Assembly (NCBI GenBank): GCA_020427005.1
Contig: JAGQOY010000001.1
Coordinates: 129,716-193,715 of the forward strand
Length of the DNA stretch: 64,000 bases
Direction: 5' to 3'
Origin: Planctomycetales bacterium
GTDB lineage: Bacteria > Planctomycetota > Planctomycetia > Pirellulales > Pirellulaceae
The notes below the pieces were generated by a model, which was not told the origin of the DNA, searched no databases, and saw only the letters and a program-made list of their open reading frames with translations. This document shows positions 54,502-63,874 of the stretch, piece by piece; position 1 is the first letter of the stretch, and the number at the start of each line of letters is the position of its first letter. The translations under genes were made by a program, and so were the position numbers.

Positions 54502-55818
54502 ATGCAACGATCTACCTCAATTTCGAGTCATGCAATGATGTGCTCTGAGCCGCAAGTCCATATGCAAGAGCAAAGACTTCGAGTCCCTGTGCCACGAATC
54601 GCTTTCTATTCTCATGACACAATGGGGATGGGGCATTTGCGGCGAAACATGTTGATAGCCTCACATTTGGCTGCCGGTAAATGCAACGCCGAAACACTAT
54701 TAATCGCCGGTACACGCGAAGCTGGCTTTTTCGCTGAACAGGCGGGCGTTGATTGCGTGACGTTACCAGCTCTATCAAAGTCGGCGGGCGGTCAATATTC
54801 GGCCAAACACTATTCGTGGTCGCCTGATGAAATAGCGCATTTAAGAAGCAGAATTATTGCATCTACGTTGCTCGCTTTTCGGCCCGACATTTTTGTCGTT
54901 GATAAATTGCCGCAAGGTATTTGCAACGAACTGCAGCGAACACTTCAGTTGATTCGCAATCGCTTGAATACGAAATGCGTGCTTGGGCTAAGAGAAATAC
55001 TGGACGAGCCTCAGGTCGTGCGACGAGAATGGTCAGAAGCGAATCATCTTGCCATCATCGAAAAGCACTTTGATCGAGTATGGGTTTACGGTGATCAAAG
55101 AGTTTATGATTGTGTCCGTGAATACGGGTTTTCAGATGCTATTCGTCGGAAAATTCTATTCACCGGCTATTTGGACCAACGTGCTCGTAACACAAGCGTT
55201 GCGGACGAACGCGTCGACCAAGAGCTCTCGAATGGGCGGCCTTTAGCCCTATGCACGGTGGGCGGTGGCCAAGACGGATTTGAGACATCGCAAGCATTTA
55301 TCACAGGAGGGGTACCCAGAGGTTGGCTTGGCATCGTGATTACTGGCCCGTTCATGCCTGCTGAGCACCGTCAACGCTTAAAACAACTTGCATCTACCAA
55401 TATCAATATCCGAGTTGTCGACCAGCTCATTGAATCCGATTTGTATATCGCGAAAGCTAATCGAATTGTGGCGATGGCAGGCTACAACACTATTGCTTCC
55501 ATTCTCTCCTTCGAAAAGCCAGCACTCATTGTTCCCCGAGTGATTCCACGCAGGGAGCAACTTATTCGCGCAGAAATGCTGGCATCTCTGGGACAAGTCT
55601 CGGTCCTGCATCCAGATCATCTATCGCCCGAGCGAGTTCGACAGTGGTTAGATCAACCAAATGTGCCTCGGCCTAACACGAGCACGCTTAGCCTGTCCGG
55701 ATTGGATGCAATTTCTGAAGATATCTCACAAATACAGCAAAACCATGACAGGCATGCCTCGCCTGTAGGATCCAGGCATCGTGCCAGTATTGGTTCTCGT
55801 CGCTCGATCGCTACTTAG
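54502..55818 (+). CDS. COG4671-type predicted glycosyltransferase
   Basis: This 438-residue protein begins its conserved part at about residue 32 with RIAFYSHDTMGMGHLRRNML, a GT-B first strand and loop. LIAGTREAGFFAEQAGVDCV and FRPDIFVVDKLPQGICNEL follow. The C-terminal Rossmann domain has LALCTVGGGQDGFETSQAF, GIVITGPFMP and a UDP-sugar-site-like MAGYNTIASILSFEKPALIVP. This matches the COG4671 group, related to MurG-like GT28 proteins. Sugar donor and acceptor are unknown. ATG 54502 is the longest start; later Met codons (to residue 21) are possible. It opens a cluster of six same-strand genes. Confidence 0.85.
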   Translation: MQRSTSISSHAMMCSEPQVHMQEQRLRVPVPRIAFYSHDTMGMGHLRRNMLIASHLAAGKCNAETLLIAGTREAGFFAEQAGVDCVTLPALSKSAGGQYSAKHYSWSPDEIAHLRSRIIASTLLAFRPDIFVVDKLPQGICNELQRTLQLIRNRLNTKCVLGLREILDEPQVVRREWSEANHLAIIEKHFDRVWVYGDQRVYDCVREYGFSDAIRRKILFTGYLDQRARNTSVADERVDQELSNGRPLALCTVGGGQDGFETSQAFITGGVPRGWLGIVITGPFMPAEHRQRLKQLASTNINIRVVDQLIESDLYIAKANRIVAMAGYNTIASILSFEKPALIVPRVIPRREQLIRAEMLASLGQVSVLHPDHLSPERVRQWLDQPNVPRPNTSTLSLSGLDAISEDISQIQQNHDRHASPVGSRHRASIGSRRSIAT

Positions 55819-55854
55819 AAATCCAGCCCAGGTTGCAACACTACATTTCGAATC

Positions 55855-57180
55855 ATGAAAGTCGGATCCATGCTCTTAGCCCCTCGTACACCTGCGTCGC
55901 CAGACATAGGCCAATCCGACCTTCGAATCGCCTATGTTGTCAAGCGGTTTCCTCGATTCTCGGAAACGTTTGTCGTCAACGAGATTCTAGCTCATGAATC
56001 CATGGGAGTGGCCATTGAAGTTTTCTCTTTGCGTCCTCCATCTGACACTCACTTTCAAGACCAAATCGCGAGAGTTCTTGCACCGACCAATTACCTATCT
56101 TGCGGGCGAGTGAAGGCTGAGGAAATTTGGCGATCACTATCTGTGGCGCATCACGAATTTGCTTTGACTGCGGACGCGCTTGATTGTCTTGTGGAAGCAC
56201 ACCCATTGGATGCGTATTGCGGCCTTCAGTTAGCATCCGATGTGAGGAAAAAATGCATATCCCACATTCATGCTCACTTTGCTTCAAGTGCCGCTACAGT
56301 GGCTCGCATTGCGTCGAAGATTACCGGTGTACCGTACACTATCACTGCGCACGCGAAGGATATATTTCATGAGGCGGTCGACGAAACCGACCTGAGAAAG
56401 AAGTTAGCAGATGCAAAAGCCACTTTCACCGTCTCCGATTTCAATTTACGTTTTCTCAAGGCACGATTTGGAAAGTTTGCCGATGGTGTCGTGCGAATAT
56501 ACAACGGGCTTAGTTTGGATGAGTTCCCCTTCTCTAGTCCGGAGAATCGGCCTACTCGAATCATCGCGGTAGGCAGATTGGTCGAGAAGAAGGGATTCGC
56601 AGACCTAGTATCCGCTTGCGAAATCCTGAGAAACCGAGGTCATTTGTTCGAGTGCTTGATCCTTGGAGGGGGCGAACTGCAGGGCGAGTTGCTCGCTCAG
56701 ATTGAGGCCTGCCGGTTGTCGAACTGCGTACAGCTTTTGGGATCGGTTCCTCAACATAGAGTTAAAGCGCTAGTGCAAGGGTCCGCGGTCCTGGTTGCCC
56801 CGTGTATAGAGGGACGCGATGGAAATCGTGATGGATTGCCCACGGTCTTACTGGAGGCGATGGCTCTTGGTACTCCATGCATTTCCACTGCCGTGACTGG
56901 AATTCCTGAACTAGTTCGACACGAGCAAACTGGCATGATTGTCGATCAACATGCTCCTCAACAGTTGGCGAATGCGATTGCAGAACTTTTAACCAATCGC
57001 GAACTTCGATGTCGTTTAGCTCAAGGGGCCAGACTCGTAATGGAGCGAGAATTTGATATCCGATTAAACACGCAAGCACAACGAGAAAAAATGGTCCAAC
57101 CTCATTCTCGATTGTTCCAGAGCGCAAGTTCTACAGACTCTGAACTACCGGTACCTACTAACGTTGAAATGAGGAGTTAA
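55855..57180 (+). CDS. GT4-family glycosyltransferase (WcaL-like)
   Basis: The 441-residue protein has a GT-B N-terminal domain with IAYVVKRFPRFSETFVVNEI, HIHAHFASSAATVARIAS and ITAHAKDIFHE. The C-terminal donor-binding domain reads RIIAVGRLVEKKGFADLV, LILGGGELQGELL, VQLLGSVPQHRVKALVQ and PTVLLEAMALGTPCISTAV, the GT4 signature with the Glu of the EX7E motif. The N-terminal part resembles colanic-acid WcaL-type enzymes. It ends one base before the next gene. Substrate unknown. Confidence 0.93.
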   Translation: MKVGSMLLAPRTPASPDIGQSDLRIAYVVKRFPRFSETFVVNEILAHESMGVAIEVFSLRPPSDTHFQDQIARVLAPTNYLSCGRVKAEEIWRSLSVAHHEFALTADALDCLVEAHPLDAYCGLQLASDVRKKCISHIHAHFASSAATVARIASKITGVPYTITAHAKDIFHEAVDETDLRKKLADAKATFTVSDFNLRFLKARFGKFADGVVRIYNGLSLDEFPFSSPENRPTRIIAVGRLVEKKGFADLVSACEILRNRGHLFECLILGGGELQGELLAQIEACRLSNCVQLLGSVPQHRVKALVQGSAVLVAPCIEGRDGNRDGLPTVLLEAMALGTPCISTAVTGIPELVRHEQTGMIVDQHAPQQLANAIAELLTNRELRCRLAQGARLVMEREFDIRLNTQAQREKMVQPHSRLFQSASSTDSELPVPTNVEMRS

Positions 57181-57181
57181 T

Positions 57182-58387
57182 ATGCGTGTTGCCTATGTCT
57201 GCATGGACCCTGGAGTTCCCATTTGGGGAAACAAAGGATGTTCCATACACGTGCAAGAAATCACGAGGAGCTTCTTAAGACGTGGTGCCGAAGTTGAGTT
57301 CTTTGTTGTTTCGACCGGAGGCACACCCCCGGCAGAATTCGCAGACACCCGTGTCACCATGTGCCACTTGGATGCTTCAAAAAAAGGAGCCGATCGAGAA
57401 TTGCAGTTAGTGGAATGTGCCCAACGCATGACAAACCTTCTTCTGGAATCTGGTCCTTTTGATCTTGTATATGAACGGTACTCGTTATGGAGTTCGGTCG
57501 GCATGGATTTTGCGCGTCAGTCGCATATTCCCTCTGTACTTGAAGTGAACGCTCCATTGCTGGAGGAGCAAGCCAGATATCGAGAGCTTTTTAATAGAGA
57601 GTTAGCGTACCTAATTTCCAATCGTGCCTTCGTTAACGCCGATGTAATCTCATGTGTATCAAACGAGGTATTGAAGCATATCGTAGAGAACTTTCAAATT
57701 TGCAATACAAAACTACTTGTAAATCCCAACGGAGTCGACGTCACTCGCTTCACTCCTCTGCAGATTTCCCGTGATGTTGATGCGTTTCGAGTTGGCTTCG
57801 TAGGATCATTGAAACCCTGGCATGGAGTCGAATATTTACTAGATGCTTTCGGATTAGTCTTGCGTGAGTACCGCAACGCGAAACTAGTGATTGTCGGCGA
57901 TGGACCGGAACGAGCCAAACTCTCGGATCGATTTTTGCATTCACACGCTTATTCAGAGGATTGCGTTGAATGGCTGGGCTCTCTCTCGCCGGAACAAGTG
58001 ATCCATCAGCTCAACACATTGGATGTCGCCGTCGCTCCTTACCCAGATCTCAGCAATTTCTATTTTTCGCCTCTCAAAGTCTACGAGTATATGGCGTGCG
58101 GACTACCGGTAATTGCTAGTCGAGTGGGACAATTAAGGTCCATTATCACTCATCGAATCGACGGCTTTCTATGTAAGCCAGCCTGCGCATGGTCGCTGGC
58201 GCGTCAAATATCTTGGCTCGCTGAACACCCTAACATACGTCGACAAATTGGAGTGAGGGCTCGCCAAAAAGCAGAGAATGAGTTTTCATGGGATCAAGTG
58301 CTTGAACGAGCACTAGCTGCTGTGTCGAGTACGACCGATATCAGTGAACTAGATATACTCGACCTACCTGCAAAGGTTCGATTTTAG
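57182..58387 (+). CDS. GT4-family glycosyltransferase
   Basis: The 401-residue product starts RVAYVCMDPGVPIWGNKGCS and has DLVYERYSLWSSVGMDFA. The donor domain shows FRVGFVGSLKPWHGVEYLLD, LVIVGDGPERAKL, VEWLGSLSPEQVIHQLN, the DVAVAPYPDLSNFYFSPLKV segment and YEYMACGLPVIASRVGQL. These are typical of GT4 enzymes. GAGGAG lies five bases before the ATG at 57182, one base after the upstream stop. It sits between another GT4 and an ABC exporter, so it probably builds the same glycan. Confidence 0.93.
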   Translation: MRVAYVCMDPGVPIWGNKGCSIHVQEITRSFLRRGAEVEFFVVSTGGTPPAEFADTRVTMCHLDASKKGADRELQLVECAQRMTNLLLESGPFDLVYERYSLWSSVGMDFARQSHIPSVLEVNAPLLEEQARYRELFNRELAYLISNRAFVNADVISCVSNEVLKHIVENFQICNTKLLVNPNGVDVTRFTPLQISRDVDAFRVGFVGSLKPWHGVEYLLDAFGLVLREYRNAKLVIVGDGPERAKLSDRFLHSHAYSEDCVEWLGSLSPEQVIHQLNTLDVAVAPYPDLSNFYFSPLKVYEYMACGLPVIASRVGQLRSIITHRIDGFLCKPACAWSLARQISWLAEHPNIRRQIGVRARQKAENEFSWDQVLERALAAVSSTTDISELDILDLPAKVRF

Positions 58388-58468
58388 TGAAACAGTCGGC
58401 CTGCTGCCACTCTAGGCAGCTGTTTGTGAATGAATCTAGACTCAGAAAAAAGCCACTAAAGTATTATC

Positions 58469-60307
58469 GTGCATACAAAAACAAAGCAACTCGTTGCACC
58501 TGGCGTGACCCGACTGTTGACCTCTGGTCTACGGGCACATCCTGGTAGGTTATGTATAGCTTTCTTGAGTCTGACGCTAAGTGTATCGATGCGTATCGTC
58601 GAGCCATGGCCGTTACAATTTGTTATTGACACGGTGCTCGTCACTAGCCAGACCAACACTGCTTCTATCAACTTCCAGTCGCCACTTGGCGATGAGCAAT
58701 GGCGATCAGTAATCTATGCTGCACTACTTATGATTGGTGTAGCAATGATTCGTTCGTATGCAGACTATTGGCGAGCCATCCTTTTTTCAATAGTCGGAAA
58801 CCAGATAGTGACGGATTTGCGAGCGAAAGTCTTTCAACACGTGCAGAATTTGTCACTGGATTTCCATTCCCGCTCAAGATGCGGTGACCTAACTGTTCGC
58901 ATGGTTGGAGATATTAATCTGCTTAAAGATGTAATGGTATCTGCCGCCCTTCCATTGTTGGCGTCAGCATTAGTTTTGGCGGGCATGTTTGGCTACATGT
59001 TGTACTTGAATTGGCAACTTGGGTTGCTCGTATTGAGCACGCTACCGATATTCGCGGTACTCGCCGCCAACCGTAGTCATAAAATTCATGGAGCTGCGAC
59101 ACGGCAAAGAAAACGCGAGGGAGCGTTGGCGGCAACTACTGCGGAATCTCTAACTGCTGTACGGTCCGTCCAGGTACATGGGATTTCCGACCGTATTTCT
59201 CTCTCATTTGCCCAGGCTAATCGAAAAAGCTTAAAGGAAGGAGTATTGACAAGCCGCCTTAGCGCAGGACTCGAACGAACCGTGGATGTATTGATTGCCT
59301 TGGCGTCAGCGCTCGTGCTGGTGCAGGGAACGCTGTTCGTAATTCAAGGCACGTTGTCTGCGGGCGGACTAGTGGTGTACCTCACCTACGTGCGAAGAGG
59401 TTTCAAGCCGCTTCAGAATTTCGCGAAGTACACGGGACGGCTTTCCAAAGCCATGGCAGCGGCCAGTAGAATCTCAGAACTGCTTGTTCAACAGCCAGGA
59501 GTTGTAGATCAACCTGGTGCAATCTCCTGCCCTACTCTGCGTGGCAAGCTTGAGTTTCAAAACGTTAGCTTTGGATATCACGATTGCCCATCGGTCATGA
59601 ACGACTACTCATTTACAATCGAGCCCGGGCAACATGTAGCCATCATTGGTCCTTCTGGTATTGGCAAGTCCACGCTTTTGAGCTTAGTTCTACGATTGGT
59701 AGACCCAACGAGAGGAACCATCAAGGTGGATGGCCAGGATATTCAACAATGGAGCCTGAGATCTTGGCGAGGGCAAATTGCTGCCGTTCTTCAAGAAGAA
59801 ACCATGTTCGCGGCTTCGGTTCGTGATAATATTGCAATGGGTTCCCCCGATGCAAAGATGAGTGATATTGAAGCCGCGGCCCAATGTGGTGGGGCACATG
59901 AATTCATACTGGCCTTCAAAGAAGGCTACGAGACTTGGCTGGGCGAGCGGGGGGCCAATATTTCCCAAGGACAATGTCAGCGCATTGCCATTGCTCGAGC
60001 GGCTCTCCTAAATCGTCCCTTCCTGTTACTTGATGAACCCACTTCTAACCTGGATCCCCAAAATCGGCAATTAGTAATCTCCGCCTTAAGGCGAGTTGCA
60101 AAAAATCGAACGACTTTGCTTGTAACTCATGACCTTCAGTGGGCATCTGAAATGGACCGCATCCTACTCATCACTGGTCCGAATTCCTTCTTTTTCGGAA
60201 CTCCTCAGGCAGTAAGTCAAATAGAAGGTGCAGCACAATGGTTGGCTACGGCCGGTGCTCCTGTTCTCGATAACGCAAAGCCGGTTTGTGATGTCATCAA
60301 CTGCTAA
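58469..60307 (+). CDS. ABC exporter, fused membrane and ATPase domains (MsbA-like)
   Basis: The 612-residue protein has a six-helix ABC membrane domain (about 25-310) and one ATPase domain. The ATPase has Walker A GPSGIGKSTLL, Q-loop AAVLQEETMFAASVRDNI, the signature ISQGQCQRIAIARAALL (normally LSGGQ), Walker B FLLLDEPTSNLD and H-loop LVTHD. It would work as a homodimer or heterodimer exporting a lipid, glycolipid or peptide. It starts at GTG 58469; a TAA lies in frame four codons upstream, so no longer start exists. The downstream phosphotransferase start overlaps its end by 17 bases. Confidence 0.92.
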   Translation: MHTKTKQLVAPGVTRLLTSGLRAHPGRLCIAFLSLTLSVSMRIVEPWPLQFVIDTVLVTSQTNTASINFQSPLGDEQWRSVIYAALLMIGVAMIRSYADYWRAILFSIVGNQIVTDLRAKVFQHVQNLSLDFHSRSRCGDLTVRMVGDINLLKDVMVSAALPLLASALVLAGMFGYMLYLNWQLGLLVLSTLPIFAVLAANRSHKIHGAATRQRKREGALAATTAESLTAVRSVQVHGISDRISLSFAQANRKSLKEGVLTSRLSAGLERTVDVLIALASALVLVQGTLFVIQGTLSAGGLVVYLTYVRRGFKPLQNFAKYTGRLSKAMAAASRISELLVQQPGVVDQPGAISCPTLRGKLEFQNVSFGYHDCPSVMNDYSFTIEPGQHVAIIGPSGIGKSTLLSLVLRLVDPTRGTIKVDGQDIQQWSLRSWRGQIAAVLQEETMFAASVRDNIAMGSPDAKMSDIEAAAQCGGAHEFILAFKEGYETWLGERGANISQGQCQRIAIARAALLNRPFLLLDEPTSNLDPQNRQLVISALRRVAKNRTTLLVTHDLQWASEMDRILLITGPNSFFFGTPQAVSQIEGAAQWLATAGAPVLDNAKPVCDVINC

Positions 60308-61598
60308 TCTGTGCCATACAATTCAAGATGAATTTATTCCAGGATTAAATACAATTCTGGAACCATCGCTGCTGAATGAGTTAATGCGGCAGAGCCAACC
60401 ATCTGTAGCTGGAACCATATGGCGAATAGACTATTTGCGCTATAAACCTGGCCGGCGATGCCTGGCCCTGCTCTCAAATGAACTCTCATCATCGCTGCCA
60501 TGTGTTGTAACCGCGTACGACCGACAGGACTTTGCAAAATCGGTTGCAAAACTGATTCACAGGTATCCTGATTCTCGTAACTGGTGGAAAAACGATTCTT
60601 CACAAGTGATTGCCACGCGATTCCCTATAGACTTGGGACTTAGACCTCTTGCCAAGTTAGAAGATGATCATTCAGAACACCAATTGGTTCGCAGAATACT
60701 CGGCCCAGATGCCGCAGTCCACCGGGGCGCCTTAAGAATGTTAGCCTACAAACCTGGACGACGATATGTTGGTGCAAGCATCTCAAATGATGATCAGTTA
60801 AGTTTCTCCCTGAGAATTTATACAAAACAACAGTACCCTAGAATTCTACCAATCCTGCATCAGTCGACGAGATTAGCTGTCCCTACACCTAGGGTACTGG
60901 CCACCAGCGAACGGTACCAGGCAGCGGCTCTCTCTTGGATCCCTGGAATATCATTAGATCGAATAATCCAGGTTGGAGATGCCATCGATGCATCTCTGTG
61001 CAGCACCGCCCAACTACTTTACCGTCTCCATAACGATTGTTCTGGTCCGAAAGTAACGGTCACAACCAGTATTAATTGGGCCATGTCTGTACAAAAAGCT
61101 GCCGAGGATGTGGCGTTTCTGATTCCAAGTTTGGCCAAACGAACTAGGGAGTTAGCAAGACATATTGCTCAAGAGCTAGAGAGTAATGAGACCGAACAGA
61201 CATTGATTCATAACGACTTCTATGCAAAACAAGTAATCATTAATGACTCTGCTGCAAGCTTTATTGATTTCGATGGTTTGGCCGTGGGAGAACGGTATCG
61301 AGACCTCGGAAATTTTGTTGCTAAGTTATTCTGGATGAATGTCAGAGGAGAGATAACTCGTGAAAGTGCACAAGCCTACGCGAACACGTTTTTAGCAGCC
61401 TACGTCCAAGAAGCGGGGCACATTAATATTTATCGATATCGAGTCTATCTTTCCGCAGCTATTCTACTCTGTGCGACGCACCCTTTTCGACGTCTTTGTT
61501 GTAACTGGACGCGGGCCACGCAAGAGATTGTCGACCTAGCAAGTTGGTCAGTTCCGAATGCGGGAACCACATCATTGCAAAAGGCTTGGGACTTGTGA
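60291..61598 (+). CDS. APH-fold phosphotransferase with duplicated N-lobe-like segment
   Basis: This 435-residue protein has the APH catalytic Asp in IHNDFYAKQVI (307-317) and the metal-site IDFDG (325-329). The residue normally Asn after the loop is Gln, as in a subgroup with HxDFYxxQ. The motif YKPGRRC at 51-57 recurs as YKPGRRY at 153-159, so the first 110 residues look like a second copy of the N-lobe entry. The ATG at 60291 is chosen because it follows the ABC gene reading and overlaps its stop by 17 bases. APH-fold enzymes phosphorylate sugars, choline or aminoglycosides; a small glycan-pathway substrate is likely here. Confidence 0.82.
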   Translation: MSSTANLCHTIQDEFIPGLNTILEPSLLNELMRQSQPSVAGTIWRIDYLRYKPGRRCLALLSNELSSSLPCVVTAYDRQDFAKSVAKLIHRYPDSRNWWKNDSSQVIATRFPIDLGLRPLAKLEDDHSEHQLVRRILGPDAAVHRGALRMLAYKPGRRYVGASISNDDQLSFSLRIYTKQQYPRILPILHQSTRLAVPTPRVLATSERYQAAALSWIPGISLDRIIQVGDAIDASLCSTAQLLYRLHNDCSGPKVTVTTSINWAMSVQKAAEDVAFLIPSLAKRTRELARHIAQELESNETEQTLIHNDFYAKQVIINDSAASFIDFDGLAVGERYRDLGNFVAKLFWMNVRGEITRESAQAYANTFLAAYVQEAGHINIYRYRVYLSAAILLCATHPFRRLCCNWTRATQEIVDLASWSVPNAGTTSLQKAWDL

Positions 61599-62626
61599 GT
61601 GATTCGCTCAATTCGCTGCCGTCTTATCACGTCCTCGCCCCTTGGCTTGATCTCAACCGGGTACGCTTCGAAATCGAGCTGAATTGCCCTAACCTTGCCA
61701 AGCGCTTTGGTAAGTATGATATTTGGCAGGCACATGTGCTTCGCCATAAACCCGGGAGACGATGTTTGATTGCCTATCAATTCATGCTTCAGAATTCACA
61801 AACTCCAGATCAAAGTGTTACGTTACTTGGGAAAATCAGATTCAAAGGCTTGGATGAAAAAACGCCTCGCCTCACCAAGTACCTTCATCAACATGGATTT
61901 GGAAAACGGAGTCTTGTGCGTGTACCGGAAGTTTTAGGAACTGTTCCTAGCCTACACATGTGGCTACAGGAGTTTGTGGCAGGCGAAGTAGTCGGGCCTC
62001 AAAAGAGAAACCTAGTCGAAGTCCAACCACAGATCGCCACTGCCATTTCGAAGCTACACGAATCAAAACTACCCATCCAGCATACCCACACTGTTCTAAA
62101 TGAAATTAAAACACTTGATAAGTTGTACGCCGAGCTAAGCCATTGCGAAATGCAACATAACCTTATGGATTTGCTCCCGTTATTAATCAAGTCCTATCGC
62201 AAAGCTGCCGCAAATCTCCTAATTTCGCAACCCGCGGTTCTGCACCGAGACTTCTACTTCGATCAGGTCCTAATACACAATGATCAAACGGTATTGATTG
62301 ATTTGGACACGCTTTCCCTCGGGCCAGCTGCGCTCGATATAGGAAATTACATCGGGCACTTCATTGAGTATGCTGTGCGCGATCCCGATTGTGCCACGTC
62401 TTGCATCGCTGCTTGTAACAGTTTTTTGCGTAGCTCGTACGAGCTACAACCGACAATTACCTCCAGCATGATTCTGTCCTGGACCATTCTTTCGATAGCG
62501 CGTCTTATTCCCATTAGCAGGAAATTTCCTGACCGATACCATGTAACATTGCCACTTGCGGACTTGCTGTTAAATCTGGGAAATTCAAAATCCAATAGTC
62601 CATTTATTCCTAGGTTTGTGTGGTAG
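61595..62626 (+). CDS. APH-fold phosphotransferase (second of a pair)
   Basis: The 343-residue product has LRHKPGRRCLIAY at about 49-61, an HRDFYFDQVLI catalytic loop (217-227) and LIDLDTLSLGPAALDIGNYI (234-253). It shares the HxDFYxxQ pattern and the KPGRRC motif with the gene before it, but has only one N-lobe. The start GTG at 61595 overlaps the upstream TGA (GTGA), a tight translational link; an upstream ATG at 61544 is possible but would overlap much more. The substrate is unknown. Confidence 0.82.
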   Translation: MSDSLNSLPSYHVLAPWLDLNRVRFEIELNCPNLAKRFGKYDIWQAHVLRHKPGRRCLIAYQFMLQNSQTPDQSVTLLGKIRFKGLDEKTPRLTKYLHQHGFGKRSLVRVPEVLGTVPSLHMWLQEFVAGEVVGPQKRNLVEVQPQIATAISKLHESKLPIQHTHTVLNEIKTLDKLYAELSHCEMQHNLMDLLPLLIKSYRKAAANLLISQPAVLHRDFYFDQVLIHNDQTVLIDLDTLSLGPAALDIGNYIGHFIEYAVRDPDCATSCIAACNSFLRSSYELQPTITSSMILSWTILSIARLIPISRKFPDRYHVTLPLADLLLNLGNSKSNSPFIPRFVW

Positions 62627-62822
62627 TTTCCTTCAATTGCAGAACCGTTGCGCCACTACGTAATGCAGTAGTTAGATTATGGAGCTCAGCCTACTTGCCC
62701 GCGCATTGAGTCCGCCCGTATTTTTATAGGTGGTAGCTCATTTTGCCAGCAATTAGTTGACTTGGAGAAAGGCGTATACCCTCCAGCAAAATTACAGCTT
62801 GAAAGCGTTACTCGGGCTTTGT

Positions 62823-62847
62823 AAGGTTACGTTAGTAGTGAAACCTT
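62823..62847. terminator. Weak palindrome between convergent genes
   Basis: AAGGTT (62823-62828) pairs with AACCTT (62842-62847) around a 13-base loop, between the phosphotransferase gene and the convergent secreted-protein gene. No T-tract follows, so its role is doubtful. The rest of 62627-62863 holds nothing I recognise. Confidence 0.25.
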
Positions 62848-62863
62848 CTTGGGAGACGATGTT

Positions 62864-63664
62864 TTATTCTTTTTCCTGCTCAGCTGCCTTTTCTACTTTG
62901 CGTTCTGACTCGCGTTTTCCTTCGAACTTGGTTTCGTTGTCCTGTCCACCAAAACTGCTCTTGATAGTGCCTGTCAGATTTTCTCCCTTGGCTTCAGCGT
63001 TGTATTTCAATGCGACGCTGCCTTGATCGTTCTCGAACACAACTTCGAAGGTTAATTTACCATCCTTGTACTCGATGTTCTTGATGTCATTCTCGCCAAA
63101 AAATTGGCTGTGATACTTGCCTTTCAACTTGCCACCATCTTCTGACAGCGTAAACGCCGAATTTATTTTGTCGCCATTGATTGACTCAAAGGAAATATTC
63201 CACTTGCCAACTACATCAGAAAGTGAACTTGATTTTTGAGCTACCCATTCGGATTCTGTACGTCCATTGCGACCGTCTCGGGTTTGAGTACCTTTGATCG
63301 TCGAGCCATCAACGGTTCCCGAATAGTCAATTCTAAAATCGTTGCCATTGAATTGCCGCACAACGGCGAAGGACAGCTGATTACCGTCCAGCTTTGCCTC
63401 CTTTATCTCGTTGGCTGCCGAAAGCTCTGCCGGTGCATCGGCTCCAAAAATGGCCTGATAGGATCCACTTATTTTGCCTTGATCTTGCTTGAGTTTCAAA
63501 ACAAATTCGATCTTGTTACCGTTGAATTCACGTTCCCATTTCCAAGTACCATTCACATCTGCAACCGAGGCCGCTGAAGGTTTGACCTCAGTCGCTTCCT
63601 GCGCGTGTCCGTACGAAATACAACACAACACGATTACGCTGGCGAAAGTACTATTTCGAAGCAT
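62864..63664 (-). CDS. Secreted protein with two related beta-rich domains
   Basis: From the ATG at 63664 the product is 266 residues, with a signal peptide ending near SYGHAQE. AGGAG lies six bases upstream of this ATG, deciding it over 63709. Two domains of about 100 residues resemble each other: VNGTWKWEREFNGNKIEFVL, then KWNISFESINGDKINSAFTL. Each continues with LKQDQGKISGSYQAIFG or LSEDGGKLKGKYHSQFFG. The second ends LTGTIKSSFGGQDNETKFEG. The tail is Lys/Glu-rich. The fold is probably a small beta barrel or sandwich; function unknown. Confidence 0.78.
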   Translation of the reverse strand: MLRNSTFASVIVLCCISYGHAQEATEVKPSAASVADVNGTWKWEREFNGNKIEFVLKLKQDQGKISGSYQAIFGADAPAELSAANEIKEAKLDGNQLSFAVVRQFNGNDFRIDYSGTVDGSTIKGTQTRDGRNGRTESEWVAQKSSSLSDVVGKWNISFESINGDKINSAFTLSEDGGKLKGKYHSQFFGENDIKNIEYKDGKLTFEVVFENDQGSVALKYNAEAKGENLTGTIKSSFGGQDNETKFEGKRESERKVEKAAEQEKE

Positions 63665-63874
63665 GATAGACTCCTGTGAAAGTTCAATACCTAAAGAATC
63701 CACGAACAAGAAGCGAAATATAGCAGTTGGCGCATGACCGGGTGACGATTCTCACAAGATTTCTTGACTGAGGATCAACTCAGATGAGAGTTTCTGTACA
63801 TCCTGACATGGCGATCATTCACGTCAGACCTCGCGAGGAATGCATGGCTTGCACTCCAAGAAACTGGTTATTGA

